Shown here one piece after another: positions 54,464-62,830 of a stretch of 64,000 bases of DNA. Under the pieces are notes generated by a model that made no database searches, was not told the origin of the DNA, and saw only the letters and a list, made by a program, of their open reading frames with translations. A program made the position numbers and the translations under genes. The DNA lies in NCBI RefSeq assembly GCF_036898095.1, contig NC_090725.1:208454853-208518852 (forward strand). The letters are read 5' to 3'. The stretch comes from Palaemon carinicauda. Lineage: Eukaryota; Arthropoda; Malacostraca; Decapoda; Palaemonidae. Every line of letters starts with the position of its first letter. The stretch's first letter is position 1.

Positions 54464-57256
54464 ATGTCCGACCATTCTCAAGCTCCTCCCCAAAGACGAT
54501 GTAGGACTTGTATTAGGCGGCTTCCGAAGGCCTCGGTTGATCCTCACACCGTTTGTTCCGACTGTAGGGGAAAATCCTGTCAGTTGGAAGATCGATGTGA
54601 GGAATGTGCCGGACTTTCAGAACTTGATTTTATTCGATTCCTCAAATATACCACTAAGTTAGAGAGAGAGAGAGTTAGGAGGAGTCCGGCTCGCTCTTTA
54701 CTTTATTCCTCCCCCCATGATCCTCAACCTTTTCCTCCCCCTGTAGTGGCTACCCCCGAACCTACTATTAGTGCTCAGCCTGATATGTCAGATGTTTTAC
54801 GTGCCATTCAGGCTTTAGGTGATAAAGTGGAGTCGGTAGTGAGTGACCACAAGTTCCTTTTGGCAGACGTCAAGGAACTTAAAGTGAAAAGTGCAGTGGG
54901 AAGTGGTAGTGCCAGTGCTGTGCCTAATGCTAGTGTCAGTGTCAGTGTTGCGCGTGAGGATACTTCTGTGCGTGCCAGTCGTCCTCCCAGTCCGGGACCT
55001 CTTGCAAGCTCCCAAGCCCAGGGGAGAAGCAATGTCGAAGGGCAAAAGGGTTCGGCAGGCCTTGATCGGCGCACAGTAGTATCCTCAGTGGTTGCGGGCG
55101 TATCTTATAGAGATCGTCACTTCCACTCTCAGACGATTGAGCCCTTTAAATCCTCGTCTGCAGAAGATTTTTTGGGGAGAAAACGCTGGACTCAGGCCTC
55201 AAGACCTCTTAAGCGTAAAGTCCAGACCGCGCGAGTCCAACAGCCAGGGTGTAGCCATTGGGCTAGCTCGGACTCGCCGCAGTCATCAGGTGACTGCACG
55301 CCTCCTAAGAGGGGTAAGGCGCTGCCTCAACAGACCTCAACTTCTGTTAAAGCTATGCCTCAACAGACCTCAACTTCTGTTGATCCTAAGATGGCTATGC
55401 TGCAGACTATGCAGTCGCAGCTTGCGGTGTTGATGCGGGAGTTTCAGGCAGAGAAGGTTAATACACCTCCTCCTGCGAACGCTCCTCCTCCTCTGCGCAG
55501 TACAATCTGCCAGACGTATGAGGTTGAGGTTCCTCAAGCTACCTCCATGCGTGAGCTGCCGCGTTGGGAGTTGCCAGATACCAGCGCTGTGCAGCAACCT
55601 CCACTTTCCTTGAGGCAGGAGCCTCTTACCACGCAGCAACCTCCTCAACAATGGGGGCAGGAGCCTTATGCCTTACAACCTCCTCTACCCTTGAGGCAGG
55701 AGTATCTTGCTTTACAACCACCCTCGAGGCAGCAACCTCTTGAGGTACGACAACCTCTACCATCCTTGAGGCAGCCACCTCAACTCTCGCAGCAACCACC
55801 TCCACTTTCCTCGAGGCGAGAACCTCAACTCTCGAGGCAAGCACCTCAAGAACCTCAACTCGTGAGTCAAGAGCCTCTCTCTGCGCAGCCACCTCAACCC
55901 TTGAGGCAAGCGCAACTCTTGAGGCAGGAACCTCATGCTATGAGTCAGCCACCTCAACGCATGCATCTGCCACTTTCTCCTCAGCTTGAGCCTCTTCCCA
56001 TTCAACTTGAACCGCAGTCTATGCAGCATGAGCCTCATGCTTTACTACAGTCGCCTCTCACCACGCTTGCTCCTCAGACCTCCGCAGAACCTCCTTCATC
56101 CCAGCCTCAGGACTTTGTCATTACCAGCCCTCATCCTCTTCAACAGAGACTTGAGGATGAATCCGCAAGTGCGCATGCACCCGCTCTTCAGGATTCAGCC
56201 ATTCAGCAGACCGCTTTAACTTTACCTCTCGCTTCTCAACCCTCAGGTGATGAGGTTTCTGAGGATGAAGCTGCTCACCTGGATGATCCTTCATCTGACG
56301 TGGAGGAACCCAAGTCATTGCCACCCTCCATCGACTTTCGCAAGGTTCTGGCTCTGTTCAGAGAACTTTACCCGGATCACTTTGTTTCTGCTACCCCTCG
56401 CTCTCCTCCATCCGAGTTCTCTCTAGGCATGCAACCTGTTAAGTCTGCCTACACTAAGCTCGTCTTCGCTAGATCTTCTAAGAGAGCTTTGAGAATGTTA
56501 GGGGATTGGTTGCAGTCCAAGCAGCAACTGGGAAAGACGTCTTTTATGTTTCCACCTCCTAAGCTGACGTCTAAGGCGGGCGTCTGGTATGCCACAGGAG
56601 AGGAACCAGGCTTGGGGGTCCCTGCCTCTGCCCAGGCTGACTTCTCAAGTTTGGTTGACTCTCCACGAAGGTCGGCTATGAGACGCTCTAAGGTCTGCTG
56701 GACCTTTTCTGACCTGGACCACTTCTTGAAGGGAGTCTTTCGCGCCTTTGAGATTTTTAATTTTCTCGACTGGTGCCTGGGGGCCTTGAGCAAGAAGACT
56801 GCCCCATCTGACAAAGACTCGGCCATGCTGATCATGTCCTGTATGGACAAAGCAATTCGCGATGGTTCCGGCGAACTGGCCTCTATGTTTGTATCGGGAG
56901 TCCTCAAGAAAAGGGAACAGCTTTGCTCCTTCCTTTCCACTGGTATCACCTCTTGCCAAAGGTCGCAGTTACTTTTTGCTCCTCTTTCTAAGTTCCTGTT
57001 TCCTGAGGATCTTATCAAGGAATTGTCTGCGGCTCTCATTCAGAAGGACACGCATGATCTTGTGGCCTCTTCAGCACGGAAGGCTAAGGTTGCTCCTTCA
57101 GTTCCTAGAACTTACCGCACCCCAGTGGCTGATACTCCTGCTACTAGATTTATTCCGCCCTTTCGTGGCAGAGCCCCCAACCGAGGAGGTACCCGCCCAG
57201 ACGGTCACAGGGGCAGGTCCAAGAAAGGTATCAAGTCTTCGAAAGGCAAACACTGA
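54464..57256 (+). CDS. E4 Gag-like protein (DIRS ORF1)
   Basis: 930 codons from ATG 54464 (TTCAAGATGTC, as in E1) to TGA 57254-57256. The N-terminal Cys cluster matches E1 (CRTC ... VCSDC ... C ... RCEEC). The middle (about 340-560) is built of imperfect repeats around QPPxxLRQEPxxxQPP, encoded by roughly 30-36-nt units, and is longer than in E1. The conserved C-terminal block starts near DFRKVLALFRELYPDHFVS, and the tail is RGR-rich and basic. The same frame continues after the TGA into YR with no further stop. Confidence 0.86.
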   Translation: MSDHSQAPPQRRCRTCIRRLPKASVDPHTVCSDCRGKSCQLEDRCEECAGLSELDFIRFLKYTTKLERERVRRSPARSLLYSSPHDPQPFPPPVVATPEPTISAQPDMSDVLRAIQALGDKVESVVSDHKFLLADVKELKVKSAVGSGSASAVPNASVSVSVAREDTSVRASRPPSPGPLASSQAQGRSNVEGQKGSAGLDRRTVVSSVVAGVSYRDRHFHSQTIEPFKSSSAEDFLGRKRWTQASRPLKRKVQTARVQQPGCSHWASSDSPQSSGDCTPPKRGKALPQQTSTSVKAMPQQTSTSVDPKMAMLQTMQSQLAVLMREFQAEKVNTPPPANAPPPLRSTICQTYEVEVPQATSMRELPRWELPDTSAVQQPPLSLRQEPLTTQQPPQQWGQEPYALQPPLPLRQEYLALQPPSRQQPLEVRQPLPSLRQPPQLSQQPPPLSSRREPQLSRQAPQEPQLVSQEPLSAQPPQPLRQAQLLRQEPHAMSQPPQRMHLPLSPQLEPLPIQLEPQSMQHEPHALLQSPLTTLAPQTSAEPPSSQPQDFVITSPHPLQQRLEDESASAHAPALQDSAIQQTALTLPLASQPSGDEVSEDEAAHLDDPSSDVEEPKSLPPSIDFRKVLALFRELYPDHFVSATPRSPPSEFSLGMQPVKSAYTKLVFARSSKRALRMLGDWLQSKQQLGKTSFMFPPPKLTSKAGVWYATGEEPGLGVPASAQADFSSLVDSPRRSAMRRSKVCWTFSDLDHFLKGVFRAFEIFNFLDWCLGALSKKTAPSDKDSAMLIMSCMDKAIRDGSGELASMFVSGVLKKREQLCSFLSTGITSCQRSQLLFAPLSKFLFPEDLIKELSAALIQKDTHDLVASSARKAKVAPSVPRTYRTPVADTPATRFIPPFRGRAPNRGGTRPDGHRGRSKKGIKSSKGKH
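55002..55032 (+). promoter_or_regulatory. Candidate conserved RNA hairpin inside E4 gag
   Basis: TTGC/GCAA and CTCCC/GGGAG stems, identical in sequence to E1 and E2. Confidence 0.6.
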
Positions 57257-59315
57257 CTCTCCTCCTCTCCAGACAGCTGTAGGAGCCAGACTCAAGATCT
57301 TCTGGCAAGCTTGGGAAAGAAGAGGTGCAGACGCCCAGTCTGTCAAGTGGCTAAGGGAGGGTTACAAGATACCATTCTGCCGCAATCCCCCTCTGACCAC
57401 TTCTCCCATCAACCTCTCTCCCAACTACAAGGAAAAGGACAAGAGGCTAGCGTTACATCAAGAGGTGTCGCTCCTGTTACAGAAGGAGGCAGTGGTGATA
57501 GTCCGGGATCATCAATCCCCGGGCTTCTACAACCGTCTCTTTCTGGTGGCCAAGAAGACAGGAGGTTGGAGACCGGTGCTGGACGTCAGTGCGCTCAATG
57601 CTTATGTCACCAAGCAGACGTTCACTATGGAGACGACGAAGTCGGTCCTAGCAGCGGTCAGGCAGGAGGACTGGATGGTCTCGTTGGATCTGAAAGACGC
57701 TTACTTTCACGTCCCCATTCATCCAGACTCCCAACCTTTTCTGAGATTCGTTTTTGGAAAGGTTGTGTACCAATTCCAAGCCCTGTGTTTTGGCCTAAGC
57801 ACGGCACCTATGGTGTTTACGCGACTGATGAGGAATCTTGCGAAATTCCTCCACTTGGCGGACATCAGAGCCTCCCTTTATTTAGACGACTGGCTGTTAA
57901 GAGCCCCCACAAGTCGTCGCTGTCTGGAGAGTCTCAATTGGACTTTGGACTTGACCAAGGAACTAGGTCTTTTGGTCAACTTAGAAAAGTCCCAGCTTAT
58001 TCCTTCCCAAACCATCGTTTACCTGGGAATGGAGATTCGGAGTCAAGCTTTTCGGGCTTTTCCGTCGGCCCCAAGAATCAACCAAGCCCTAGAGTGCATT
58101 CTGAGCATGCTGAAGAGGAACAGATGCTCGGTGAGACAGTTGATGAGTCTAACAGGGACCCTGTCATCGTTAGCCCTGTTCACCGAGTTAGGGAGACTCC
58201 ACCTCCGCCCCCTTCAATTCCATCTAGCAGCTCACTGGGACAAGAATATGACGCTCGAAGCGGTCTCTATTCCTGTTACCAAAGAGATGAAGACTACTCT
58301 CATGTGGTGGAAGAGCAACATCCTTCTCAAGGAGGGTCTCTCGTTAGCTGTTCAGACCCCCAATCTTCATCTCTATTCGGACGCATCAGACTCGGGCTGG
58401 GGCGCGACCTTGGACGGACAGGAATGCTCGGGGACATGGAACAAGGAACAGGAAACGCTTCACATCAATTGCAAGGAGTTGTTGGCAGTACATCTGGCCT
58501 TAATGAACTTCAAGTCCCTCCTGCTAAACAAGGTGGTGGAGGTGAACTCCGACAACACCACAGCCTTGGCATACATCTCCAAGCAGGGAGGGACTCATTC
58601 GAGGAAGCTATACGAGATCGCAAGGGACCTCCTCATTTGGTCAAGAAGTCTAAACCTCAAGCTGGTAACGAGATTCATTCAGGGCAATATGAATGTCTCG
58701 GCAGATCGCCTCAGCAGGAAGGGTCAAGTCATCCCCACAGAATGGACCCTTCACAAGGACGTGTGCAACAGACTTTGGACCTTGTGGGGTCAGCCAACGA
58801 TAGATCTGTTCGCCACCTCCATGACCAAGAGGCTCCCATTGTACTGTTCCCCAATTCCAGACCCGGCAGCAGTTCACGTGGATGCTTTTCTGCTGGATTG
58901 GTCCCATCTCGATCTTTATGCATTCCCGCCGTTCAAGATCATCAACAGAGTTATTCAGAAGTTCGTCTCCCACGAAGGGACACGGCTGACGTTGGTTGCT
59001 CCCCTTTGGCCTGCAAGAGAATGGTTCACAGAGGTACTGCAATGGCTGGTCGGCGTTCCCAGGACTCTCCCTCTAAGAGTGGACCTTCTACGTCAACCAC
59101 ACGTAAAGAAGGTACACCCAAGCCTCCACGCTCTTCGTCTGACTGCCTTCAGACTATCGAAAGACTCTCTAGAGCTAGAGGCTTTTCGAAGGAGGCAGCC
59201 AGAGCGATTGCCAGAGCAAGGAGGATTTCCACTCGTAGAGTCTATCAATCCAAGTGGGAAGTCTTCCGAAGCTGGTGCAGAGCCAATGCAGTTTCCTCTA
59301 CCAATACCTCTGTAA
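56862..59315 (+). CDS. E4 reverse transcriptase-RNase H-methyltransferase-like polyprotein
   Basis: The frame, +1 to gag, is open from 56862, but homology with E1 starts near 57117 (APQWLILLLL), so the upstream part is probably just gag overlap. There is no ATG between the homologous start and the RT core. RT has SLDLKDAYFHVPIHPD, CFGLSTAP and YLDDWLL. RNase H has YSDASDSGWGAT, CKELLAVH, VNSDNTTA and NVSADRLS. The downstream IDLFATS ... FPPF region is kept. All catalytic acids are present. The end lies 899 nt before the YR stop, exactly as in E1 and E2. Confidence 0.88.
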   Translation: MVPANWPLCLYRESSRKGNSFAPSFPLVSPLAKGRSYFLLLFLSSCFLRILSRNCLRLSFRRTRMILWPLQHGRLRLLLQFLELTAPQWLILLLLDLFRPFVAEPPTEEVPAQTVTGAGPRKVSSLRKANTDSPPLQTAVGARLKIFWQAWERRGADAQSVKWLREGYKIPFCRNPPLTTSPINLSPNYKEKDKRLALHQEVSLLLQKEAVVIVRDHQSPGFYNRLFLVAKKTGGWRPVLDVSALNAYVTKQTFTMETTKSVLAAVRQEDWMVSLDLKDAYFHVPIHPDSQPFLRFVFGKVVYQFQALCFGLSTAPMVFTRLMRNLAKFLHLADIRASLYLDDWLLRAPTSRRCLESLNWTLDLTKELGLLVNLEKSQLIPSQTIVYLGMEIRSQAFRAFPSAPRINQALECILSMLKRNRCSVRQLMSLTGTLSSLALFTELGRLHLRPLQFHLAAHWDKNMTLEAVSIPVTKEMKTTLMWWKSNILLKEGLSLAVQTPNLHLYSDASDSGWGATLDGQECSGTWNKEQETLHINCKELLAVHLALMNFKSLLLNKVVEVNSDNTTALAYISKQGGTHSRKLYEIARDLLIWSRSLNLKLVTRFIQGNMNVSADRLSRKGQVIPTEWTLHKDVCNRLWTLWGQPTIDLFATSMTKRLPLYCSPIPDPAAVHVDAFLLDWSHLDLYAFPPFKIINRVIQKFVSHEGTRLTLVAPLWPAREWFTEVLQWLVGVPRTLPLRVDLLRQPHVKKVHPSLHALRLTAFRLSKDSLELEAFRRRQPERLPEQGGFPLVESINPSGKSSEAGAEPMQFPLPIPL

Positions 59316-60214
59316 CCCAAGTTGCTGACTTCCTGTTACATCTTAGGAATGTTAGATCTCTTTCGGCTCCTACGATCAAAGGGTACAGAAGTATGTTGGC
59401 ATCAGTCTTCCGCCACAGAGGCTTGGATCTTTCTTCCAACAAGGATCTACAGGACATCCTTAAGTCTTTCGAGACCTCTAAAGAACGTCGCTTGTCCACT
59501 CCAGGCTGGAATCTAGACGTAGTCTTAAGGTTCCTGATGTCTTCTAGATTTGAACCTCTCCAGTCAGCCTCTTTCAAAGACCTTATTCTCAAAACTCTTT
59601 TCCTCGTCTGCCTTGCAACAGCCAAAAGAGTTAGTGAGGTTCACGCCTTCAGCAGGAACATAGGATTCACATCCGAAACAGCAACATGTTCCTTACAGCT
59701 CGGGTTTTTGGCAAAAAATGAACTTCCTTCACGTCCTTGGCCTAGATCGTTCGAAATTCCTAGCCTCTCCAACATGGTGGGTAACGAGCTAGAGAGAGTT
59801 CTTTGCCCTGTCAGAGCTCTAAAGTATTATCTTAAAAGGTCAAAACCTATACGAGGACAATCAGAAGCCTTATGGTGTGCCATCAAGAAACCTTCGATGC
59901 CTATGTCCAAAAACGCAGTTTCGTATTACATAAGGCTTCTGATTAGAGAAGCTCATTCTCACATGAAGGATGAAGACCTTGCTTTGCTGAAGGTAAGGAC
60001 CCACGAAGTGAGAGCTGTAGCTACTTCGATGGCCTTCAAACAGAACCGTTCTCTGCAGAGTATTATGGATGCAACCTATTGGAGGAGCAAGTCAGTGTTT
60101 GCATCATTTTATCTCAAAGATGTCCAGTCTCTTTACGAGAACTGCTACACCCTGGGACCATTCGTAGCAGCGAGTGCAGTAGTAGGTGAGGGCTCAGCCA
60201 CTACATTCCCTTAA
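59042..60214 (+). CDS. E4 tyrosine recombinase (DIRS YR)
   Basis: 390 codons from the conserved ATG at 59042 (another ATG at 59021). The frame is open back to 57257. R (AKRVSEVHAF), H-x2-R (THEVRAVATS), W (YWRSKS) and Y (ASFYLKDV) are intact. Very close to the E1 YR. Confidence 0.9.
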   Translation: MAGRRSQDSPSKSGPSTSTTRKEGTPKPPRSSSDCLQTIERLSRARGFSKEAARAIARARRISTRRVYQSKWEVFRSWCRANAVSSTNTSVTQVADFLLHLRNVRSLSAPTIKGYRSMLASVFRHRGLDLSSNKDLQDILKSFETSKERRLSTPGWNLDVVLRFLMSSRFEPLQSASFKDLILKTLFLVCLATAKRVSEVHAFSRNIGFTSETATCSLQLGFLAKNELPSRPWPRSFEIPSLSNMVGNELERVLCPVRALKYYLKRSKPIRGQSEALWCAIKKPSMPMSKNAVSYYIRLLIREAHSHMKDEDLALLKVRTHEVRAVATSMAFKQNRSLQSIMDATYWRSKSVFASFYLKDVQSLYENCYTLGPFVAASAVVGEGSATTFP

Positions 60215-60610
60215 TCCCATAACCTTTTTTAACCTTTCTCTTGAATGCTTTTATTGTTGTTTTTGGGTTGTTACGGTAGGCTAAGAAGCCTTCCGCATCC
60301 TAGTTGATTTGGCGGGTGGTCAATTCGTTCTTGAGAAGCGCCTAGGTTAGAGGTTGTGTAGAGGTCCTTTAGTATGGGTTGCAGCCCTTTATACTTCAGC
60401 ACCTTAGAGTTGTTCAGTCTCCTAAGAGGAACGCTGCGCTCAGTAAGGAAGACGAACTTATTAAAGGCAAAGTAATGGTTCAAGTCGACTTCCTTACCAG
60501 GTACTTATAATTTCATTGTTATTTTGAATAACTGATAATATGAAATACGGGATACTTAGCTTCTTGATATACATGTACACTGGTTTTCACCCACCTCCCT
60601 GGGTGTGAAT
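60215..60610 (+). other. E4 3' untranslated region
   Basis: Parallel to 11577-11974 of E1 with small substitutions. Non-coding. Confidence 0.6.
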
Positions 60611-60701
60611 CAGCTACATGATTATCGGGTAAGATTAATATTGAAAAATGTTATTTTCATTAGTAAAATAAATTTTTGAATATACTTACCCGATAATCAT
60701 G
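60611..60701 (+). repeat. E4 internal complementary region
   Basis: Complementary to both outer ends of E4 and joined at GAAAAATGTT. Confidence 0.9.
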
Positions 60702-60745
60702 ATTTAATTGACCCACCCTTCCTCCCCATAGAGAACCAGTGGACC

Positions 60746-60945
60746 GAGGAAAAATTGAGGTGGTGTCAACAAGAAGTACTGCAGTACCTGGCCACAGGTG
60801 GCGCTGGTGAGTACACCCCCCTCTTGTATAGCGATCGCTGGCGTATCCCGTCCGTAGAATTCTGTCGGGCAACGGAGTTGACAGCTACATGATTATCGGG
60901 TAAGTATATTCAAAAATTTATTTTACTAATGAAAATAACATTTTT
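60746..60945 (-). repeat. E4 right inverted terminal repeat
   Basis: Mirrors 54080-54253 and extends outward by the ICR-complementary tail to TTTTT (60941-60945). Confidence 0.92.
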
Positions 60946-61867
60946 CAACCTATTTTTCACTAACGAAAGCATATGGCGATAGGTAAACAGAAAAGTAACA
61001 AAGTTCTCGCCTCATCGATGATGTCACAGTCATTTGACGTAAGCTTGAGTATGAATTGCATTCTCTTTCTTTTTCTACAAAGAATGATAAGTTAATACTA
61101 TCTTACAAAATATTTAGTTATATAAAATAAAAGGATTATGTTATTTTAAGAAAATTTTTGTCCTTTTGGTATGCTTTCTTTGGATAATCTTCGATCTGTT
61201 TTAAAGATTATCTAGCGTTCATTTTTATCTATGCTACGCAGTCCTCAGTCTATCGTTACAGTAATACTCTTTGTATCGATATTTTAGATTTTATTAGATA
61301 AAAGGAATATGTCATTTTCCAATTATATTGGTCCTTTTAGTATTTTTCTTTAACTAATCTGTTTACAAAGATTAAAGAGAATTAGCCTTCAGTTAATTTT
61401 TATACGACATAGTATTCATGACAATCGATATAGTCTCACGATTCTTTGGATCGTTGTTTACTTGTTCGTTTTGACATACAAAATTTTTTCGTATAATATT
61501 TATAAATGTTCCAGTTGTTCAACATGACTATTCATCTTTTATTGGAACCCCTTAATATTAAGGGTTGATTTAAATATATAGATATATTCTTTATTCCTAT
61601 ATCTATTCATGTAATATGTTAATATTTTATATTAAATATTTTGTTACATTTTATATGGGATTCAGTGACTATTGCATTCCCATTTAAGCCCTTGAGAGAA
61701 GACAGTAGTAAGTTCTCCCTCTACGGGCATGTATATTTTTGGTTTTATACCAAAGAGTCAAAAATGCAAATTTTTAGTGCTAAATTAGTGCAGTGAATTT
61801 TATTCAATACAGTGGAGGGTGCTTCTGTTCAGACCTGTCGTTATCCTAGCCTTAGACCTCTTTCAAG

Positions 61868-61885
61868 CTCCCGGACCCATGGGAG
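61868..61885 (+). promoter_or_regulatory. Candidate conserved hairpin, E9 version
   Basis: The inner stem CTCCC (61868-61872)/GGGAG (61881-61885) is kept although the 8-nt loop changed from AAGCCCAG to GGACCCAT. The outer 4-bp stem is imperfect here. Confidence 0.45.
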
Positions 61886-62136
61886 AAGTAAAGTAGAGCG
61901 GCGAAGGGAAGCGAGAGGCGTAGCCTGGCGCTTACCGTCTTGTAAGTCCCCTCGAGCATTTTCTGTTGACGATCCCCAGAACGCTCGCCCTCGCCGTAGG
62001 TAAGGGGAGGTAAAAGTGTTTTCTAACTTTAAACGATATCGCGCATCGGGCGCGAAGCTGAAAACAAAATTAAAATAATTCTTGACAGGTAATGAGCATT
62101 TAATGTTCTTACCTCTTATAAAGAGCTAAACTTGAT

Positions 62137-62316
62137 GGCGCATGCCAAGCAGCTGAGCATGATGGCACTCGCCAGGTGGCTTAGTATGGCGCCTCGCGCT
62201 AAGCTGAAAGTGGCGCCTCGCGCCAAGCTGAACATGACCCTTCGCGCTAAGCTGAACATGTCGCCTCACGCCAAGCTTAACGTGACGCCTCCCGCCAAGC
62301 TGAGCGTGACAACAAC
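62137..62316 (+). repeat. 24-bp tandem repeat in E9 gag-like region
   Basis: GCCTCGCGC-type units start at 62191, 62215, 62239, 62263 and 62287, 24 nt apart, with weaker units before. Translated they give (M/V)-(A/T/S)-P-R-A-K-L-N repeats, consistent with the repeat-prone middle of gag. Confidence 0.85.
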
Positions 62317-62830
62317 AGAACGTTGGTCATCTAGCTTTCACTAGACGCGATCGGCATAGCTCCTAGCATCTGAATCGCGAGCGGTTTTTAATCGCAAGCG
62401 TTATTATTCTGAAAGTCACGTGGCGCCGAGCATCAAGAACTTTCATGACATCAAGTAGAACTTGATGTCTACATGACCATGAGCGTCTAGCGTTGGAACT
62501 TTGTTACGCCAGGCGCTATATTAAGAAATAAATATTAACTAGAAAGATATTATGTTCTCAGACCAAGGCCTGCTTGAACTAATTCTTGGTTGGGAGAGCT
62601 AGAATTAAACCTCTTAAGCATTGAGGTCAGAATTCAGAACCGTAAGGAGTTGACTCCTAGGAAACAAGACATCTCTACCTAGGTTAGAGACTTGTAGGAG
62701 GAAGGGAGTGACTTTCAGAAACTCATGAGAGTTTTCTGAAGAGTTTCCATTTTATTTTTGTACCTGCTGCTCCTCGTTCCGCCTTTAGAGTTTTTCGCTA
62801 AGGAAGACGGCAAAGGAGTCTCTGTTTATT

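Larger units (their letters stand above)
54080..60945 (+). mobile_element. DIRS1-like retrotransposon E4 (family A), complete, inserted in E9
   Basis: 6.87 kb with all parts intact: inverted repeats, gag, RT-RNase H-methyltransferase-like frame, YR and ICR. It is flanked by TTTTT on both sides (54080-54084 and 60941-60945). It is the closest relative of E1, with the same frame offsets and the same 2958-nt distance from gag stop to YR stop, but a different Pro/Gln-rich gag middle. It looks young and possibly active. Confidence 0.93.
60946..62830 (+). mobile_element. E9 (family C) continuation with gag remnants
   Basis: About 850 bp of AT-rich non-coding leader precedes gag-like sequence at about 61814 (SVQTCRYPSLRPLSSS). 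The leader shares ordered motifs with the E3 block (see 26361-27364). A short gag C-terminal echo (GTACCTGCTGCTCCTCGTTC) occurs at about 62760. RT, YR and the right end are not seen before the window ends. Probably a decayed or non-autonomous family member. Confidence 0.6.
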
